From NCBI RefSeq assembly GCF_900115565.1, contig NZ_FOWW01000004.1, forward strand, positions 310,001 to 374,000: a stretch of DNA of 64,000 bases, read 5' to 3'. A model generated the notes under the pieces. It did not search any database, was not told where the DNA came from, and saw nothing but the letters and a program-made list of their open reading frames with translations. A program made the position numbers and the translations under genes. The stretch comes from Amycolatopsis arida. GTDB lineage: Bacteria > Actinomycetota > Actinomycetes > Mycobacteriales > Pseudonocardiaceae. Positions 43,703 to 54,364 of this stretch are shown piece after piece (the first letter of the stretch is position 1; every line of letters begins with the position of its first letter).

Positions 43703-43800
43703 AGTCCGGCTGCAGTCCGTGGCGGCCGCGACCGACTACCCGGTGTTCCGGACGGTGTCCCCATGACGCCGTCCCAGGGAGCCGGGCCGCACGGTACAGC

Positions 43801-43829
43801 GCGGGGAGGCCGGCCCACCGGCCCACCGC
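43801..43829 (+). promoter_or_regulatory. Structured rpsO leader hairpin
   Basis: GGCCGG-CCCA-CCGGCC is flanked by GCGG and CCGC, giving a two-part stem just before the rpsO ribosome site (GAGGAG, 43841-43846). S15 represses its own mRNA through leader structure in several bacteria; this could be the counterpart here (inference). Confidence 0.4.
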
Positions 43830-43854
43830 AGAACCATGACGAGGAGTTGAACGC

Positions 43855-44124
43855 GTGGCACTGTCCACCGACGAGAAGAAGTCGGTCCTGACCGAGTACG
43901 GCTTGCACGACTCGGACACCGGATCGCCCGAGGCCCAGGTGGCCCTGCTCACCAAGCGGATCATCGGCCTCACCGAGCACCTGAAGGTGCACAAGCACGA
44001 CCACCACTCCCGTCGCGGCCTGTTGCTGCTGGTCGGCCGTCGTCGCCGGCTGCTCAACTACGTGATGCGGGTGGACATCGAGCGGTACCGGTCGCTGATC
44101 CAGCGGCTCGGCCTCCGCCGATGA
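43855..44124 (+). CDS. rpsO: 30S ribosomal protein S15
   Basis: 89 residues, standard length. [40 protein letters not shown] and [20 protein letters not shown] are S15 signatures, including the G-S-P-E and H-K-x-D-x-x-S-R motifs that contact 16S rRNA. GTG 43855 is preceded by GAGGAG. The neighbour pnp is the usual partner. Confidence 0.98.
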   Translation: MALSTDEKKSVLTEYGLHDSDTGSPEAQVALLTKRIIGLTEHLKVHKHDHHSRRGLLLLVGRRRRLLNYVMRVDIERYRSLIQRLGLRR

Positions 44125-44130
44125 CCCGTG

Positions 44131-44165
44131 CCGAGGGGGAGTGACCGCCGGTCGCTCCCCCTCGG
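44131..44165 (+). terminator. Hairpin between rpsO and pnp
   Basis: A 16-bp stem (arms 44131-44146 and 44150-44165, one G-U pair) with a 3-base loop lies 6 bases after rpsO. It can act as an intrinsic terminator or as the RNase III processing site known between rpsO and pnp in other bacteria. Confidence 0.75.
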
Positions 44166-44380
44166 TGCACCACGGGTAGGACAACACACAACACGGACGA
44201 GCGTCGAGGCGCGCGAGGACGACACCGCCGGTCCTCGGTAGTGGCTCCCGGGTCGATCCCGGGGGCTTCGATCGAAGACCGGCTCGCTCCTCGGGTGTGC
44301 CCGGCGTGTGGGTGCTCACAGGGGTGGGGACCCTCGGCGGGACAGGCGCCGTCCGCAGGAACGAGGAGAGTTCGACAACC
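44166..44380 (+). promoter_or_regulatory. Long pnp leader
   Basis: 215 bases without a gene start with an A/C-rich unpaired run (ACAACACACAACACGG) and continue through GC-rich foldable sequence, for example CCCGGGTCGATCCCGGG at about 44247-44263. PNPase mRNA leaders are autoregulated in enterobacteria and transcribed from their own promoter in streptomycetes. The ribosome site GAGGAGAG ends about 10 bases before ATG 44381. Confidence 0.5.
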
Positions 44381-46630
44381 ATGACCGAGACAAGCGGGTT
44401 CAGCGTGCACGAAACCGAGGCCGTGATCGACAACGGCCCGTTCGGCACCCGCACCGTCCGCTTCGAGACCGGCCGGCTGGCCCGCCAGGCCGCCGGCGCC
44501 GTCGTCGCCTATCTGGACGACGAGACCATGCTGCTGTCCGCCACCACGGCGTCCAAGCAGCCGAAGGAGCACTTCGACTTCTTCCCGCTGACCGTGGACG
44601 TCGAGGAGCGGATGTACGCCGCGGGCCGGATCCCGGGCGCGTTCTTCCGCCGCGAGGGGCGGCCCTCGACCGACGCGATCCTCACCTGCCGGCTGATCGA
44701 CCGGCCGCTGCGCCCCTCGTTCACCGAGGGCCTGCGCAACGAGATACAGGTCGTCGTCACCGTGCAGAGCCTGCACCCGGACGACCCGTACGACGTGCTG
44801 GCGATCAACGCGGCGTCGGCCTCCACGCAGATCGGCGGCCTGCCGTTCTCCGGCCCGATCGGCGGCGTCCGGGTGGCGCTGATCGACGGCACGTGGGTGG
44901 CCTTCCCGACCTGGTCGCAGCTGGAGCGGGCCACCTTCAACATGGTGGTCGCCGGGCGCATCGTGGGGTCGGGGGAGAAGGACGTCGCGATCATGATGGT
45001 CGAGGCGGAGGGCACCGAGAACACCGTCGACCTGGTCGCCGAGGGCGCGACCGCGCCGACCGAGGAGGTCGTCGCGCGGGGCCTGGACGCGGCCAAGCCG
45101 TTCATCCGGGTGCTGTGCGAGGCGCAGCAGCGGTTGGCCGACGTGGCCGCCAAGCCCACCGGGGACTTCCCGATCTTCCCGGCCTACGCCCAGGACGCCT
45201 ACGACGCGGTCGCCGCCGTCGCCAACGACGAGCTGGCCAGGGCGCTCACCATCGCCGGCAAGCAGGAGCGGGAGAGCACCATCGACGAGGTCAAGGCCAG
45301 GGTGCTGGCCGAGGTCGGCGTCGGCGAGGGCGAGCCGTTCGAGGGCAGGGACAAGGAGATCGGTGCCGCCTTCCGGGCGCTGACCAAGAAGCTGATCCGG
45401 CAGCGGATCCTGCGCGACAAGGTCCGCATCGACGGCCGTGGGCTGACCGACATCCGGCAGCTCACCGCCGAGGTCGGTGTGGTGCCGCGGGCACACGGCT
45501 CGGCGCTGTTCGAGCGCGGCGAGACCCAGATCCTGGGCATCACCACGCTGAACATGCTGCGGATGGAGCAGCAGATCGACTCGCTGTCGCCGGAGACCAC
45601 CAAGAGGTACCTGCACCACTACAACTTCCCGCCGTTCTCGACCGGGGAGACCGGCCGGGTCGGCTCGCCCAAGCGGCGGGAGATCGGCCACGGGATGCTG
45701 GCCGAGCGGGCGCTGGTGCCGGTGCTGCCCAAGCGGGACGAGTTCCCGTACACCATCCGGCAGGTCTCCGAGGCGCTCGGCTCCAACGGCTCCACGTCGA
45801 TGGGCTCGGTCTGCGCCTCCACGATGGGGCTGCTCAACGCCGGCGTGCCGCTCAGGGCATCGGTGGCGGGCATCGCCATGGGACTGGTGTCGGACGAGAT
45901 CGACGGCAAGACCGAGTACGTCGCGCTGACCGACATCCTCGGCGCGGAGGACGCCTTCGGCGACATGGACTTCAAGGTCGCCGGCACCAAGGACTTCATC
46001 ACCGCGCTGCAGCTGGACACCAAGCTGGACGGCATCCCGTCCGACGTGCTCGGCGCCGCGCTGAACCAGGCGCGGGACGCCCGGATCACCATCCTGGAGG
46101 TCATGGCCGAGGCCATCGACGCTCCGGACGAGATGAGCCCGTACGCCCCGCGCGTCACCAGCGTGAAGATCCCGGTGGACAAGATCGGCGAGGTCATCGG
46201 CCCGAAGGGCAAGATGATCAACTCGATCACCGAGGAGACCGGCGCGGACATCTCGATCGAGGACGACGGCACGATCTACGTGGGCGCGGCCGACGGGCCG
46301 TCCGCGGAGGCGGCGATCGACAAGATCAACGCCATCGCCAACCCGCAACTGCCGAAGGTCGGGGAGCGCTTCCTCGGCACCGTGGTGAAGACGGCCGCGT
46401 TCGGTGCGTTCGTCTCGCTGCTTCCCGGCAAGGACGGCCTGGTGCACATCTCCAAGCTGGGCAACGGCAAGCGGATCGACAAGGTCGAGGACGTGGTCAA
46501 CGTCGGCGACAAGATCCGGGTGGAGATCGCCGACATCGACAGTCGCGGCAAGATCAGCCTGGTCCCGGTCAAGGACGAGGACGACCAGTCCGGCGCGAAG
46601 GCCGACACGAAGGCCGACGCCAGCAAGTAA
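44381..46630 (+). CDS. pnp: Polynucleotide phosphorylase / guanosine pentaphosphate synthetase
   Basis: 749 residues. Two RNase PH cores: the first around [20 protein letters not shown] and [20 protein letters not shown], the second with active-site residues in [20 protein letters not shown] and [20 protein letters not shown]. The KH domain ([20 protein letters not shown]) is at about residue 600 and the S1 domain is at the C-terminus ([20 protein letters not shown]). It degrades or polymerises RNA 3' ends, probably with RNase J at 60117. A 15-bp terminator hairpin follows. Confidence 0.98.
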   Translation: MTETSGFSVHETEAVIDNGPFGTRTVRFETGRLARQAAGAVVAYLDDETMLLSATTASKQPKEHFDFFPLTVDVEERMYAAGRIPGAFFRREGRPSTDAILTCRLIDRPLRPSFTEGLRNEIQVVVTVQSLHPDDPYDVLAINAASASTQIGGLPFSGPIGGVRVALIDGTWVAFPTWSQLERATFNMVVAGRIVGSGEKDVAIMMVEAEGTENTVDLVAEGATAPTEEVVARGLDAAKPFIRVLCEAQQRLADVAAKPTGDFPIFPAYAQDAYDAVAAVANDELARALTIAGKQERESTIDEVKARVLAEVGVGEGEPFEGRDKEIGAAFRALTKKLIRQRILRDKVRIDGRGLTDIRQLTAEVGVVPRAHGSALFERGETQILGITTLNMLRMEQQIDSLSPETTKRYLHHYNFPPFSTGETGRVGSPKRREIGHGMLAERALVPVLPKRDEFPYTIRQVSEALGSNGSTSMGSVCASTMGLLNAGVPLRASVAGIAMGLVSDEIDGKTEYVALTDILGAEDAFGDMDFKVAGTKDFITALQLDTKLDGIPSDVLGAALNQARDARITILEVMAEAIDAPDEMSPYAPRVTSVKIPVDKIGEVIGPKGKMINSITEETGADISIEDDGTIYVGAADGPSAEAAIDKINAIANPQLPKVGERFLGTVVKTAAFGAFVSLLPGKDGLVHISKLGNGKRIDKVEDVVNVGDKIRVEIADIDSRGKISLVPVKDEDDQSGAKADTKADASK

Positions 46631-46644
46631 CGCCGTACACGCCG

Positions 46645-46683
46645 CCCGCCCTCCGCCCGGTCACCACTCGGGCGGAGGGCGGG
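46645..46683 (+). terminator. Terminator hairpin after pnp
   Basis: A perfect 15-bp inverted repeat (arms 46645-46659 and 46669-46683) with a 9-base loop lies 14 bases after pnp; TCTT follows shortly. Confidence 0.8.
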
Positions 46684-46720
46684 CCGGTCTTGCGGAAACC
46701 CTCCCGTCGAACAGGAACCC

Positions 46721-48870
<2,150 letters not shown>

Positions 48871-48904
48871 GGAGAGTGGAGCTCGTGGCCGGTCGGGACG
48901 CCCG

Positions 48905-49351
48905 GTGAGGGCGCGCAACGCCGCGGTGCTGCTCACCGTCGCGCTCGCGGTGTACCTCGTGCTGCTCGCCGGGCGGGGGGTGGCGCTGGTCCGTACCGCG
49001 GAGCCGGTGCCGGTGTTGCTCGGCGCCGGCGTGCTGCTGCTGCCGCTGCTCGGGGTGTGGGTGACGGTGGTGACCTGGCGCTCGGGCGCCCGAATCCAGC
49101 GGCTGTCCCGCAAGTTGGCCGCGGAGGGGGCGCTGCCCGACGTGTCCGGGTTGCCCCGCCGGCCGTCCGGCCGGGTCGACCGCGCCGCCGCCGACGCGTG
49201 GTTCGAGGAGCGGCGCGCCGAGGTGGCGGCCGCCCCCGACGACTGGCGCACCTGGTACCGGCTGGCCTACGCCTACGACGTCGCCGGTGACCGCGGTCGG
49301 GCCCGGCGCACCATGCGCAGGGCCGTGGAGCTGGAGGCTCGCGACCGGTAG
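48905..49351 (+). CDS. Conserved membrane protein with TPR-like tail
   Basis: 148 residues. Two membrane helices (AAVLLTVALAVYLVLLAGRG; PVLLGAGVLLLPLLGVWVTV) are followed by a cytoplasmic segment ending DDWRTWYRLAYAYDVAGDRG and RARRTMRRAVEL, one TPR-like helical pair. A membrane protein next to dapB is also found in mycobacteria. The role is unknown. GTG 48905 lies 34 bases after dapB. Confidence 0.8.
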   Translation: MRARNAAVLLTVALAVYLVLLAGRGVALVRTAEPVPVLLGAGVLLLPLLGVWVTVVTWRSGARIQRLSRKLAAEGALPDVSGLPRRPSGRVDRAAADAWFEERRAEVAAAPDDWRTWYRLAYAYDVAGDRGRARRTMRRAVELEARDR

Positions 49352-49385
49352 CCGGTCGGCATCGGCTGGGTGGCCCAGCGGCCGT

Positions 49386-49934
49386 CTAGAGGTGGAACCA
49401 GCCGGCGAACAGCGCCGGCGCGGCGGCCAGCGTGCTGAACCGGACGAAGCGGCCGAGCAGGCCGGCGGCGACGAACGTGGACAGCGGCATCCGGACCAGC
49501 CCGGCGAGCACGGTGGTCGCCATGTAGGGCGGCAGGCCGAGCACGGCACTGACCCCGTAGGTGCCGGTCATCCAGTGCGGGTGGCGGTGGCAGCGTTCCC
49601 GCAGCGCCTCGACCCACACCCGGACGCGCTTGGTGCGGACCCGCCACCGGTCGCGTCGCGATGACGGCGGCCGCTGCCGGTGCAGCCGGTCGTGCAGCAC
49701 GCGCGGCAGCCGGATCGAGCCCCGCGCGGCGAGGTAGAACAGCAGCTTGCCGGCGACCTGGCCGACCGCGACCACGGAGCCGACGGCGAGCCAGGGAATG
49801 CTCGGGTCGCTGCTGAGCAGCCCGAGGACGAACACCTCGACGCTCACCAGCGGCACGATGGCCGAACCGAACGCGACACCGAGGGTCACGCACAACCACC
49901 CGACCAACGCGCCTCCCGGTGAGATCCCCGCCAT
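49386..49934 (-). CDS. Small membrane protein of VTT/SNARE-associated type
   Basis: 182 residues. Membrane segments at the N-terminus (ALVGWLCVTLGVAFGSAIVP; WLAVGSVVAVGQVAGKLLFY), a basic cytoplasmic loop (RLHRQRPPSSRRDRWRVRTK), then YGVSAVLGLPPYMATTVLAG and FVAAGLLGRFVRFSTLAAAP. The pattern of P-x-x pairs in re-entrant hydrophobic stretches fits VTT (DedA/YqaA-like) proteins. ATG 49934 is chosen; a GTG one codon upstream is possible. It converges with the previous gene across a small hairpin (49365-49379). The function is unproved. Confidence 0.75.
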   Translation of the reverse strand: MAGISPGGALVGWLCVTLGVAFGSAIVPLVSVEVFVLGLLSSDPSIPWLAVGSVVAVGQVAGKLLFYLAARGSIRLPRVLHDRLHRQRPPSSRRDRWRVRTKRVRVWVEALRERCHRHPHWMTGTYGVSAVLGLPPYMATTVLAGLVRMPLSTFVAAGLLGRFVRFSTLAAAPALFAGWFHL

Positions 49935-49999
49935 CACGCTAGCAGGAGGACGCGCCGCGGCCTCTGGGGTTGTCCCCAGTCCTGCCCCGCGGGTTTCCC

Positions 50000-51181
50000 T
50001 CACCGCCCGGCGGCTGAGGTGTGCGTCCGTACCCTGCCGGCGCGGGTGGCCGCGGCGAAGACGGCCAGTGCCACGGCGCCGAGGATCGCCGACGCGGGAG
50101 CGAGCGCGACCACGCCGGCGTGGGCCAGCAGGATCCCGCCCAGCGCACCGCCGACCGCGGTGCCCAGGTAGCTCGAGCTGGTGTTGAGTGCCAGCGCCTG
50201 CGCTCCGGAGGGACCGGCCAGCAGGAACAGCCGTGCCTGGATGGCCGGCGAGTTCCAGAACGCCGATCCGGCCCACACCAGTGCCACCGGGACGACCACG
50301 GCGACGGGGATCGGGCGCAGCGGCCACAGCAGGGTGAACACCAGCATGCTGGCCACGAACGCGCCGATCCCGGCGAGCAGGGTGCGGTCCTGGCCCCACC
50401 GGTCGGTGGCCAGGCCGCCGAGCCAGATGCCGAGCATCCCGGCGAGGCCCGAGGCGGCGAACAGCGCGCCGCGGGTGCCCGGCCCGGCGCCGGCCAGCTC
50501 GCGGACGAACGGCGCGAGGTAGGTCAGCAGCATCATGCTGGCCAGGATGGTGACCAGGTTGGCGGCCAAGCCCAGGGTGACCGGCGCGGCGACCAGTGGG
50601 CGCAGCCGCTCGCGCAGGCCGGTCGCCGGTGGCGCCGGCGTGGCCGGCAGGGTGGCGGCGATGCCGGCCAAGGCGAGCACACCGGCGGCGGCCATCGCGG
50701 CGAACGTCCAGCGCCACCCCACCGCGGCGCCGAGCCAGGTGCCGAGCGGAACGCCGGCGACGAGCGAGCCGGTGACGCCGAGCGACACGGCGGCCAGGTA
50801 GCGGCCGCGCCGGTCGGCGGGGGCCAGCGCCGCGGTGACGGCGAACAGGGCCGGGGTGCTGGCGGCGGCCGCGAGCGCGGCGCCGACCCGCAGCGCGACC
50901 AGCGGCCCGTAGGCGGGGGCGACCGCGGCGAGCCCGTTGGCCGCGACGAACACGACCAGGGACCCGGCGAACAGGCGGCGCCGCGACCAGTGCGCGGCGA
51001 CGACCGACGCCACCGGCGCGGCGAGGGCGATGGTCAGCGAGAACACCGTGATCAGCTGGCCGGCCGCGGCCTCGCTCACCCTCAGGTCGTGGGCGATCTC
51101 GGGCAGCACGCCGGCGACGACGTAGTCGTCGGTGAAGAACACGAACACGGCGAACACCAGCGCCACCAGCCACCCCGACAC
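50000..51181 (-). CDS. MFS drug-efflux-type transporter (Cmx/CmlR-like)
   Basis: 393 residues, twelve membrane segments. FTDDYVVAGVLPEIAHDLRV (D-x-x-V-x-x-G-x-L-P-x-I) and ITVFSLTIALAAPVASVVAA are typical of the DHA1 chloramphenicol/arabinose-efflux subgroup, with APADRRGRYLAAVSLGVTGS and SLVAGVPLGTWLG the antiporter motif C region. These proteins export drugs or sugars by proton exchange. GTG 51181 begins a normal MFS N-terminus. It is downstream of the DUF6247-like gene on the same strand; the substrate is unknown. Confidence 0.87.
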   Translation of the reverse strand: MSGWLVALVFAVFVFFTDDYVVAGVLPEIAHDLRVSEAAAGQLITVFSLTIALAAPVASVVAAHWSRRRLFAGSLVVFVAANGLAAVAPAYGPLVALRVGAALAAAASTPALFAVTAALAPADRRGRYLAAVSLGVTGSLVAGVPLGTWLGAAVGWRWTFAAMAAAGVLALAGIAATLPATPAPPATGLRERLRPLVAAPVTLGLAANLVTILASMMLLTYLAPFVRELAGAGPGTRGALFAASGLAGMLGIWLGGLATDRWGQDRTLLAGIGAFVASMLVFTLLWPLRPIPVAVVVPVALVWAGSAFWNSPAIQARLFLLAGPSGAQALALNTSSSYLGTAVGGALGGILLAHAGVVALAPASAILGAVALAVFAAATRAGRVRTHTSAAGR

Positions 51182-51230
51182 GGGTCGCGACGCTACGGAT
51201 CCTCCGCCGGCCCCGGCAACCGATTTCCGC

Positions 51231-51485
51231 TCAGCCGACGCGCCGGCCCAGTCGGTCGCCGATCAGGGTTGTGACCTCGAAGCCGGGCACGCTGCCCTCC
51301 GGTCCTCGGCCGCGTCGGGCCGCCTGCTCGAGGGTGGCCAACAACCGGTAGTACGCGCCGGGATCCTTCAGCTCGCGGTAGGCGAGGTGCCGCCACTTGT
51401 GCAGCATGTCGTGCACGCCGGTGATGGTCTTGTCCCGCTTCGCCCGCTCGAGCACGATCTCCCACTCGCGGTCGAACTCGGCCAC
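51231..51485 (-). CDS. DUF6247-like small protein, possibly 5' truncated
   Basis: About 84 residues. EFDREWEIVLERAKRDKTIT, then VHDMLHKWRHLAYRELKDPG and YYRLLATLEQAARRG resemble the small DUF6247 proteins of actinobacteria, which typically start further upstream. Only a weak GTG at 51485 is available, 11 bases after the GNAT gene's stop, with no clear ribosome site. The upstream part may have been lost, or the protein starts here and is short. Some related genes sit by toxin-like genes; none is seen here. Confidence 0.55.
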   Translation of the reverse strand: MAEFDREWEIVLERAKRDKTITGVHDMLHKWRHLAYRELKDPGAYYRLLATLEQAARRGRGPEGSVPGFEVTTLIGDRLGRRVG

Positions 51486-51496
51486 CAGTGACCGGG

Positions 51497-52060
51497 TCAG
51501 GGAGTGGCGAGGCGCAGGTCGAGGGTTCCGGTGAGGCGGATCTCGCGGAGGGTTTTCTCGCCGGTGTCCAGGGTGCGCACGGTGCCGTCCGGGTGCCAGC
51601 CGGCGCGGCGGAAGAACGCCAGGGTCGCCGAGTCCGACTGGGCGGCCCAGGTGATCCCGCGTTCCGCACCGGCGGCGCGCAGCCCCGCGGCGGCGGTGGC
51701 CAGCAGCCGGCCGCCGTGGCCGCGCCGGCCCCAGCGCGGCTCGACCAGCATCGTCGCGACGAGGCCCACCCTGGCGGCGTCCGCGGGCAGCGCGCCGTCC
51801 GCCCCGGCGACCTCCTCCTCGGGCGCTGGCCCGGCGACGCAGAACCCCACCGTGCTCACTCCCTCGACGGCCACGTACACCGCCGTGCCGGGATGCTCGA
51901 TCGCCGCCGCCCAGCGCCGCTCGGTGCCCGGCGCGTCGAGCTCGGCCAGTGCCCGGTCGCCGACCAACTCCGCGTACGCCGTGCGCCAGGTCATCCGCTG
52001 GATGCGGGCGATCTCGGGGGCGTCGGCGGGCGTGGCGGGACGGACCTCGGCGGTGCTCAT
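51497..52060 (-). CDS. GNAT-family N-acetyltransferase
   Basis: 187 residues. VRPATPADAPEIARIQRMTW and RTAYAELVG open as in many actinobacterial GNATs; VGLVATMLVEPRWGRRGHGG and RLLATAAAGLRAAG contain the acetyl-CoA-binding R-x-x-G-x-G/A loop (here R-R-G-H-G-G); FFRRAGWHPDG is the usual end. The substrate is unknown. ATG 52060 lies just after GGGGGC. It is leftward, upstream of the DUF6247-like gene, and divergent from the EamA gene. Confidence 0.88.
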   Translation of the reverse strand: MSTAEVRPATPADAPEIARIQRMTWRTAYAELVGDRALAELDAPGTERRWAAAIEHPGTAVYVAVEGVSTVGFCVAGPAPEEEVAGADGALPADAARVGLVATMLVEPRWGRRGHGGRLLATAAAGLRAAGAERGITWAAQSDSATLAFFRRAGWHPDGTVRTLDTGEKTLREIRLTGTLDLRLATP

Positions 52061-52175
52061 GCCCCCGCAACCTACGCGATGCCGCCCTTCCGCCGGCTCG
52101 GGACGTCGCGGTGGGGCCAGCCCGCGGCGGGTAACCACTGTCTTTTTGTCGGTGGTTCATGGCAGAGTCCGGGTC

Positions 52176-53144
52176 ATGAGCAACAGAGCCTGGCCGGCGT
52201 GGGTGGCGCTCGGTGTCGTGTACGTGGTCTGGGGGTCCACGTACCTCGCCATCCGTTTCCTGGTCGACACGTTCCCCCCGCTGCTCGGCGCCGGGCTGCG
52301 GTTCCTGGTCGCCGGTCCGGTGCTGCTCGTGCTCGTGCTGCTGGTCGCCGGGCGGGGCGCGCTGCGGATGACCCGCGCGCAGGCCGGCTCGGCCGCCCTC
52401 GTCGGCCTGCTGCTCGCCGCCGGCGGGCAGGGGGTGCTCACCGTCGCCGAGACCCAGGTGGCCTCCGGCCTCGCCGCGCTGTTGGTCGCCTGCGTCCCGC
52501 TGTTCGTGCTGCTGCTGCGCCGCCTGCTCGGCGAGGTCCCGCCCGCGGTCACCGTGCTCGGCGTGCTGCTCGGCCTGGGTGGCCTCGGCGTGCTGCTGCT
52601 GTTCGGCGGCCCGGCCGAGGGCGCGCACGGCGCCGCGTGGTGGGGGCCGTGGCTGGTGCTGATCGCCGCCGCCAGCTGGTCGGTCGGCACCGTCGCCAGC
52701 ACCCGCCTTCCGATGCCGGCCAACCCGTTCGCCTCCTCCGCCGTCGGGCTCACCACCGCCGGCGTCGCGCTCGCCGTGGCCGGCCTCGCCGCCGGGCAGC
52801 GGGTCGACGTCACGGCGGTGAGCGCCCGGTCCTGGTTCGGCCTCGCCTACCTGATCGTCGCCGGCTCGCTGGTCGGGTACAGCGCCTACGTGTTCGTCCT
52901 CGACCGGCTACCGCTGTCCACCGTGGCCACCTACGCCTACGTGAACCCGGTGATCGCGGTGCTGCTGGGCGTGCTGCTCGCCGGTGAGCGGTTCGGCCCC
53001 GCCCAGCTCGCCGGCGGAGTGCTGGTGCTGGTCGCCGTGCTGGTCGTGGTCCGCGCCGAGGCCGCTCACCGGGCCGCGCGACTGGCCGCCGAGCGGGAAA
53101 CGTCGGCGCCCGCTGGCACCATGTCCGACCGATGGACACGATGA
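52176..53144 (+). CDS. EamA/DMT-family transporter (YedA-like)
   Basis: 322 residues, ten membrane segments in two EamA repeats. VALGVVYVVWGSTYLAIRFL and RLPLSTVATYAYVNPVIAVL with GVLLAGERFGPAQLAGGVLV are the hallmark V-x-W-G-x-x-Y and P-V-x-A-x-x-x-G-x-x-x-x-x-E motifs. Members of the YedA/RhaT group export amino acids or metabolites. ATG 52176 is the first start giving a proper N-terminus. Its last 13 bases overlap the YcaQ-like gene, so the two may be coupled. Confidence 0.9.
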   Translation: MSNRAWPAWVALGVVYVVWGSTYLAIRFLVDTFPPLLGAGLRFLVAGPVLLVLVLLVAGRGALRMTRAQAGSAALVGLLLAAGGQGVLTVAETQVASGLAALLVACVPLFVLLLRRLLGEVPPAVTVLGVLLGLGGLGVLLLFGGPAEGAHGAAWWGPWLVLIAAASWSVGTVASTRLPMPANPFASSAVGLTTAGVALAVAGLAAGQRVDVTAVSARSWFGLAYLIVAGSLVGYSAYVFVLDRLPLSTVATYAYVNPVIAVLLGVLLAGERFGPAQLAGGVLVLVAVLVVVRAEAAHRAARLAAERETSAPAGTMSDRWTR

Positions 53145-54349
53145 GCGTGGCCGCCGCCCGCCGCGCGGCGCTGGCGGCACAGGGCTTCACCGATCCGCGG
53201 CCGGCAGGGACGCCCACCCGGCGGCACCTGCGCCGGGTGCTGTCCCGGGTGCGGCTGCTGCAGCTCGACTCGGTGAACGTGGTCGTCCGCGCCCACTACG
53301 CGCCGGTGTTCGCCCGGCTCGGGGGCTACGACCCCGCGCTGGTCGACGACGCCGCGTGGGCGCACTCGGCACGCCGGCCGCGGCTGCTGGTCGAGTACTG
53401 GGCACACGAGGCCAGCCTGGTACCGGTCGAGGACTGGCCGCTGCTGCAGTCGGGGGCCAAGCGGCCGGGCTGGTGGCGCGGCTACGCCCGGATCGCCGAC
53501 CGCTCACCCACCCTGGTGGACGACGTGCTCGCCGTGGTCAAGGAGTCCGGGCCGATCGGGGCGGGCGCGATCGAGCGGGCCCTCACCGGGCCGGCGAACC
53601 GCGCACCCGGCGCGTGGTGGAACCGCTCCGAGGTGAAGAAGATCTGCGAGTGGCTGTTCGGCCTCGGCCAGCTCACCACCGGCACCCGCCGCGGCTTCGA
53701 ACGGCTCTACGACCTCCCCGAACGGGTCCTGCCGCCGGAGGTGCTCGCCCGCAGGGTCGACGCCGACCAGGCCGCTCGCGAGCTGACCATGCGCGCCGCC
53801 ACCGCGCTGGGCGTCGCGACCGAGCCCGACCTGCGGGATTACTACCGGCTCGGCCCGGAGGTGAGCCGTGGGGCGGTGGCCGAGCTGGTGGAGGAGGGGG
53901 TGCTCGAGCCGGTGCGGGTGCGCGGCTGGCGGCAGCAGGCGTACCGGCACGTCGCCGCCCGCGTGCCCCGCGCGGTGCCGGGCCGGGCCCTGCTGTGCCC
54001 GTTCGACCCGCTGATCTGGGAGCGCTCGCGCACCGAGCGGCTGTTCGACTTCCACTACCGGATCGAGATCTACGTTCCGGAGCCGAAGCGGGTCCACGGC
54101 TACTACGTGTTCCCGTTCCTGCTCGACGGCGAGCTGGTCGCGCGGGTCGACCTCAAGGCCGACCGGGCCCGTGGCGTGCTGCGGGTGCCCGGCGCCTTCG
54201 CCGAACCGGGCACCGACCACGGCCGGGTCGCCGCGGAGCTCGCCGCCGAGTTGCGCGCGATGGCCGAGTGGTTGGAGCTGACCGGCGTCGAGGTGGGCGA
54301 GCGGGGCGACCTCGCCGCCCCGCTCGCCGCGCTGTGCCACACCGGCTGA
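53132..54349 (+). CDS. YcaQ/AlkX-like winged-helix DNA glycosylase
   Basis: 405 residues of the HTH_42 (YcaQ) family. RVRLLQLDSVNVVVRAHYAP and VFARLGGYDPALVD carry the Q-L-D motif whose Gln and Asp are catalytic in interstrand-crosslink glycosylases (Streptomyces AlkZ, E. coli YcaQ). LLVEYWAHEASLVPVEDWPL and LCPFDPLIWERSRTERLFDF are later family blocks. It likely unhooks alkylated bases, giving resistance to crosslinking natural products. It starts inside the transporter's 3' end. A pairing with an exporter would make sense, but that is inference. Confidence 0.9.
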   Translation: MDTMSVAAARRAALAAQGFTDPRPAGTPTRRHLRRVLSRVRLLQLDSVNVVVRAHYAPVFARLGGYDPALVDDAAWAHSARRPRLLVEYWAHEASLVPVEDWPLLQSGAKRPGWWRGYARIADRSPTLVDDVLAVVKESGPIGAGAIERALTGPANRAPGAWWNRSEVKKICEWLFGLGQLTTGTRRGFERLYDLPERVLPPEVLARRVDADQAARELTMRAATALGVATEPDLRDYYRLGPEVSRGAVAELVEEGVLEPVRVRGWRQQAYRHVAARVPRAVPGRALLCPFDPLIWERSRTERLFDFHYRIEIYVPEPKRVHGYYVFPFLLDGELVARVDLKADRARGVLRVPGAFAEPGTDHGRVAAELAAELRAMAEWLELTGVEVGERGDLAAPLAALCHTG

Positions 54350-54364
54350 CGGCGCCGCCCGCCG

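Noticed and set aside
44234-44275. tRNA-like T arm in the pnp leader (GGGTCGATCCC)
   Set aside because: One base is missing from the T loop, and no acceptor, D or anticodon arms can be formed around it.
44054-46447. A 797-residue open frame antisense to pnp
   Set aside because: Same cause: high GC suppresses stops on the other strand, and no motif or ribosome site supports it.
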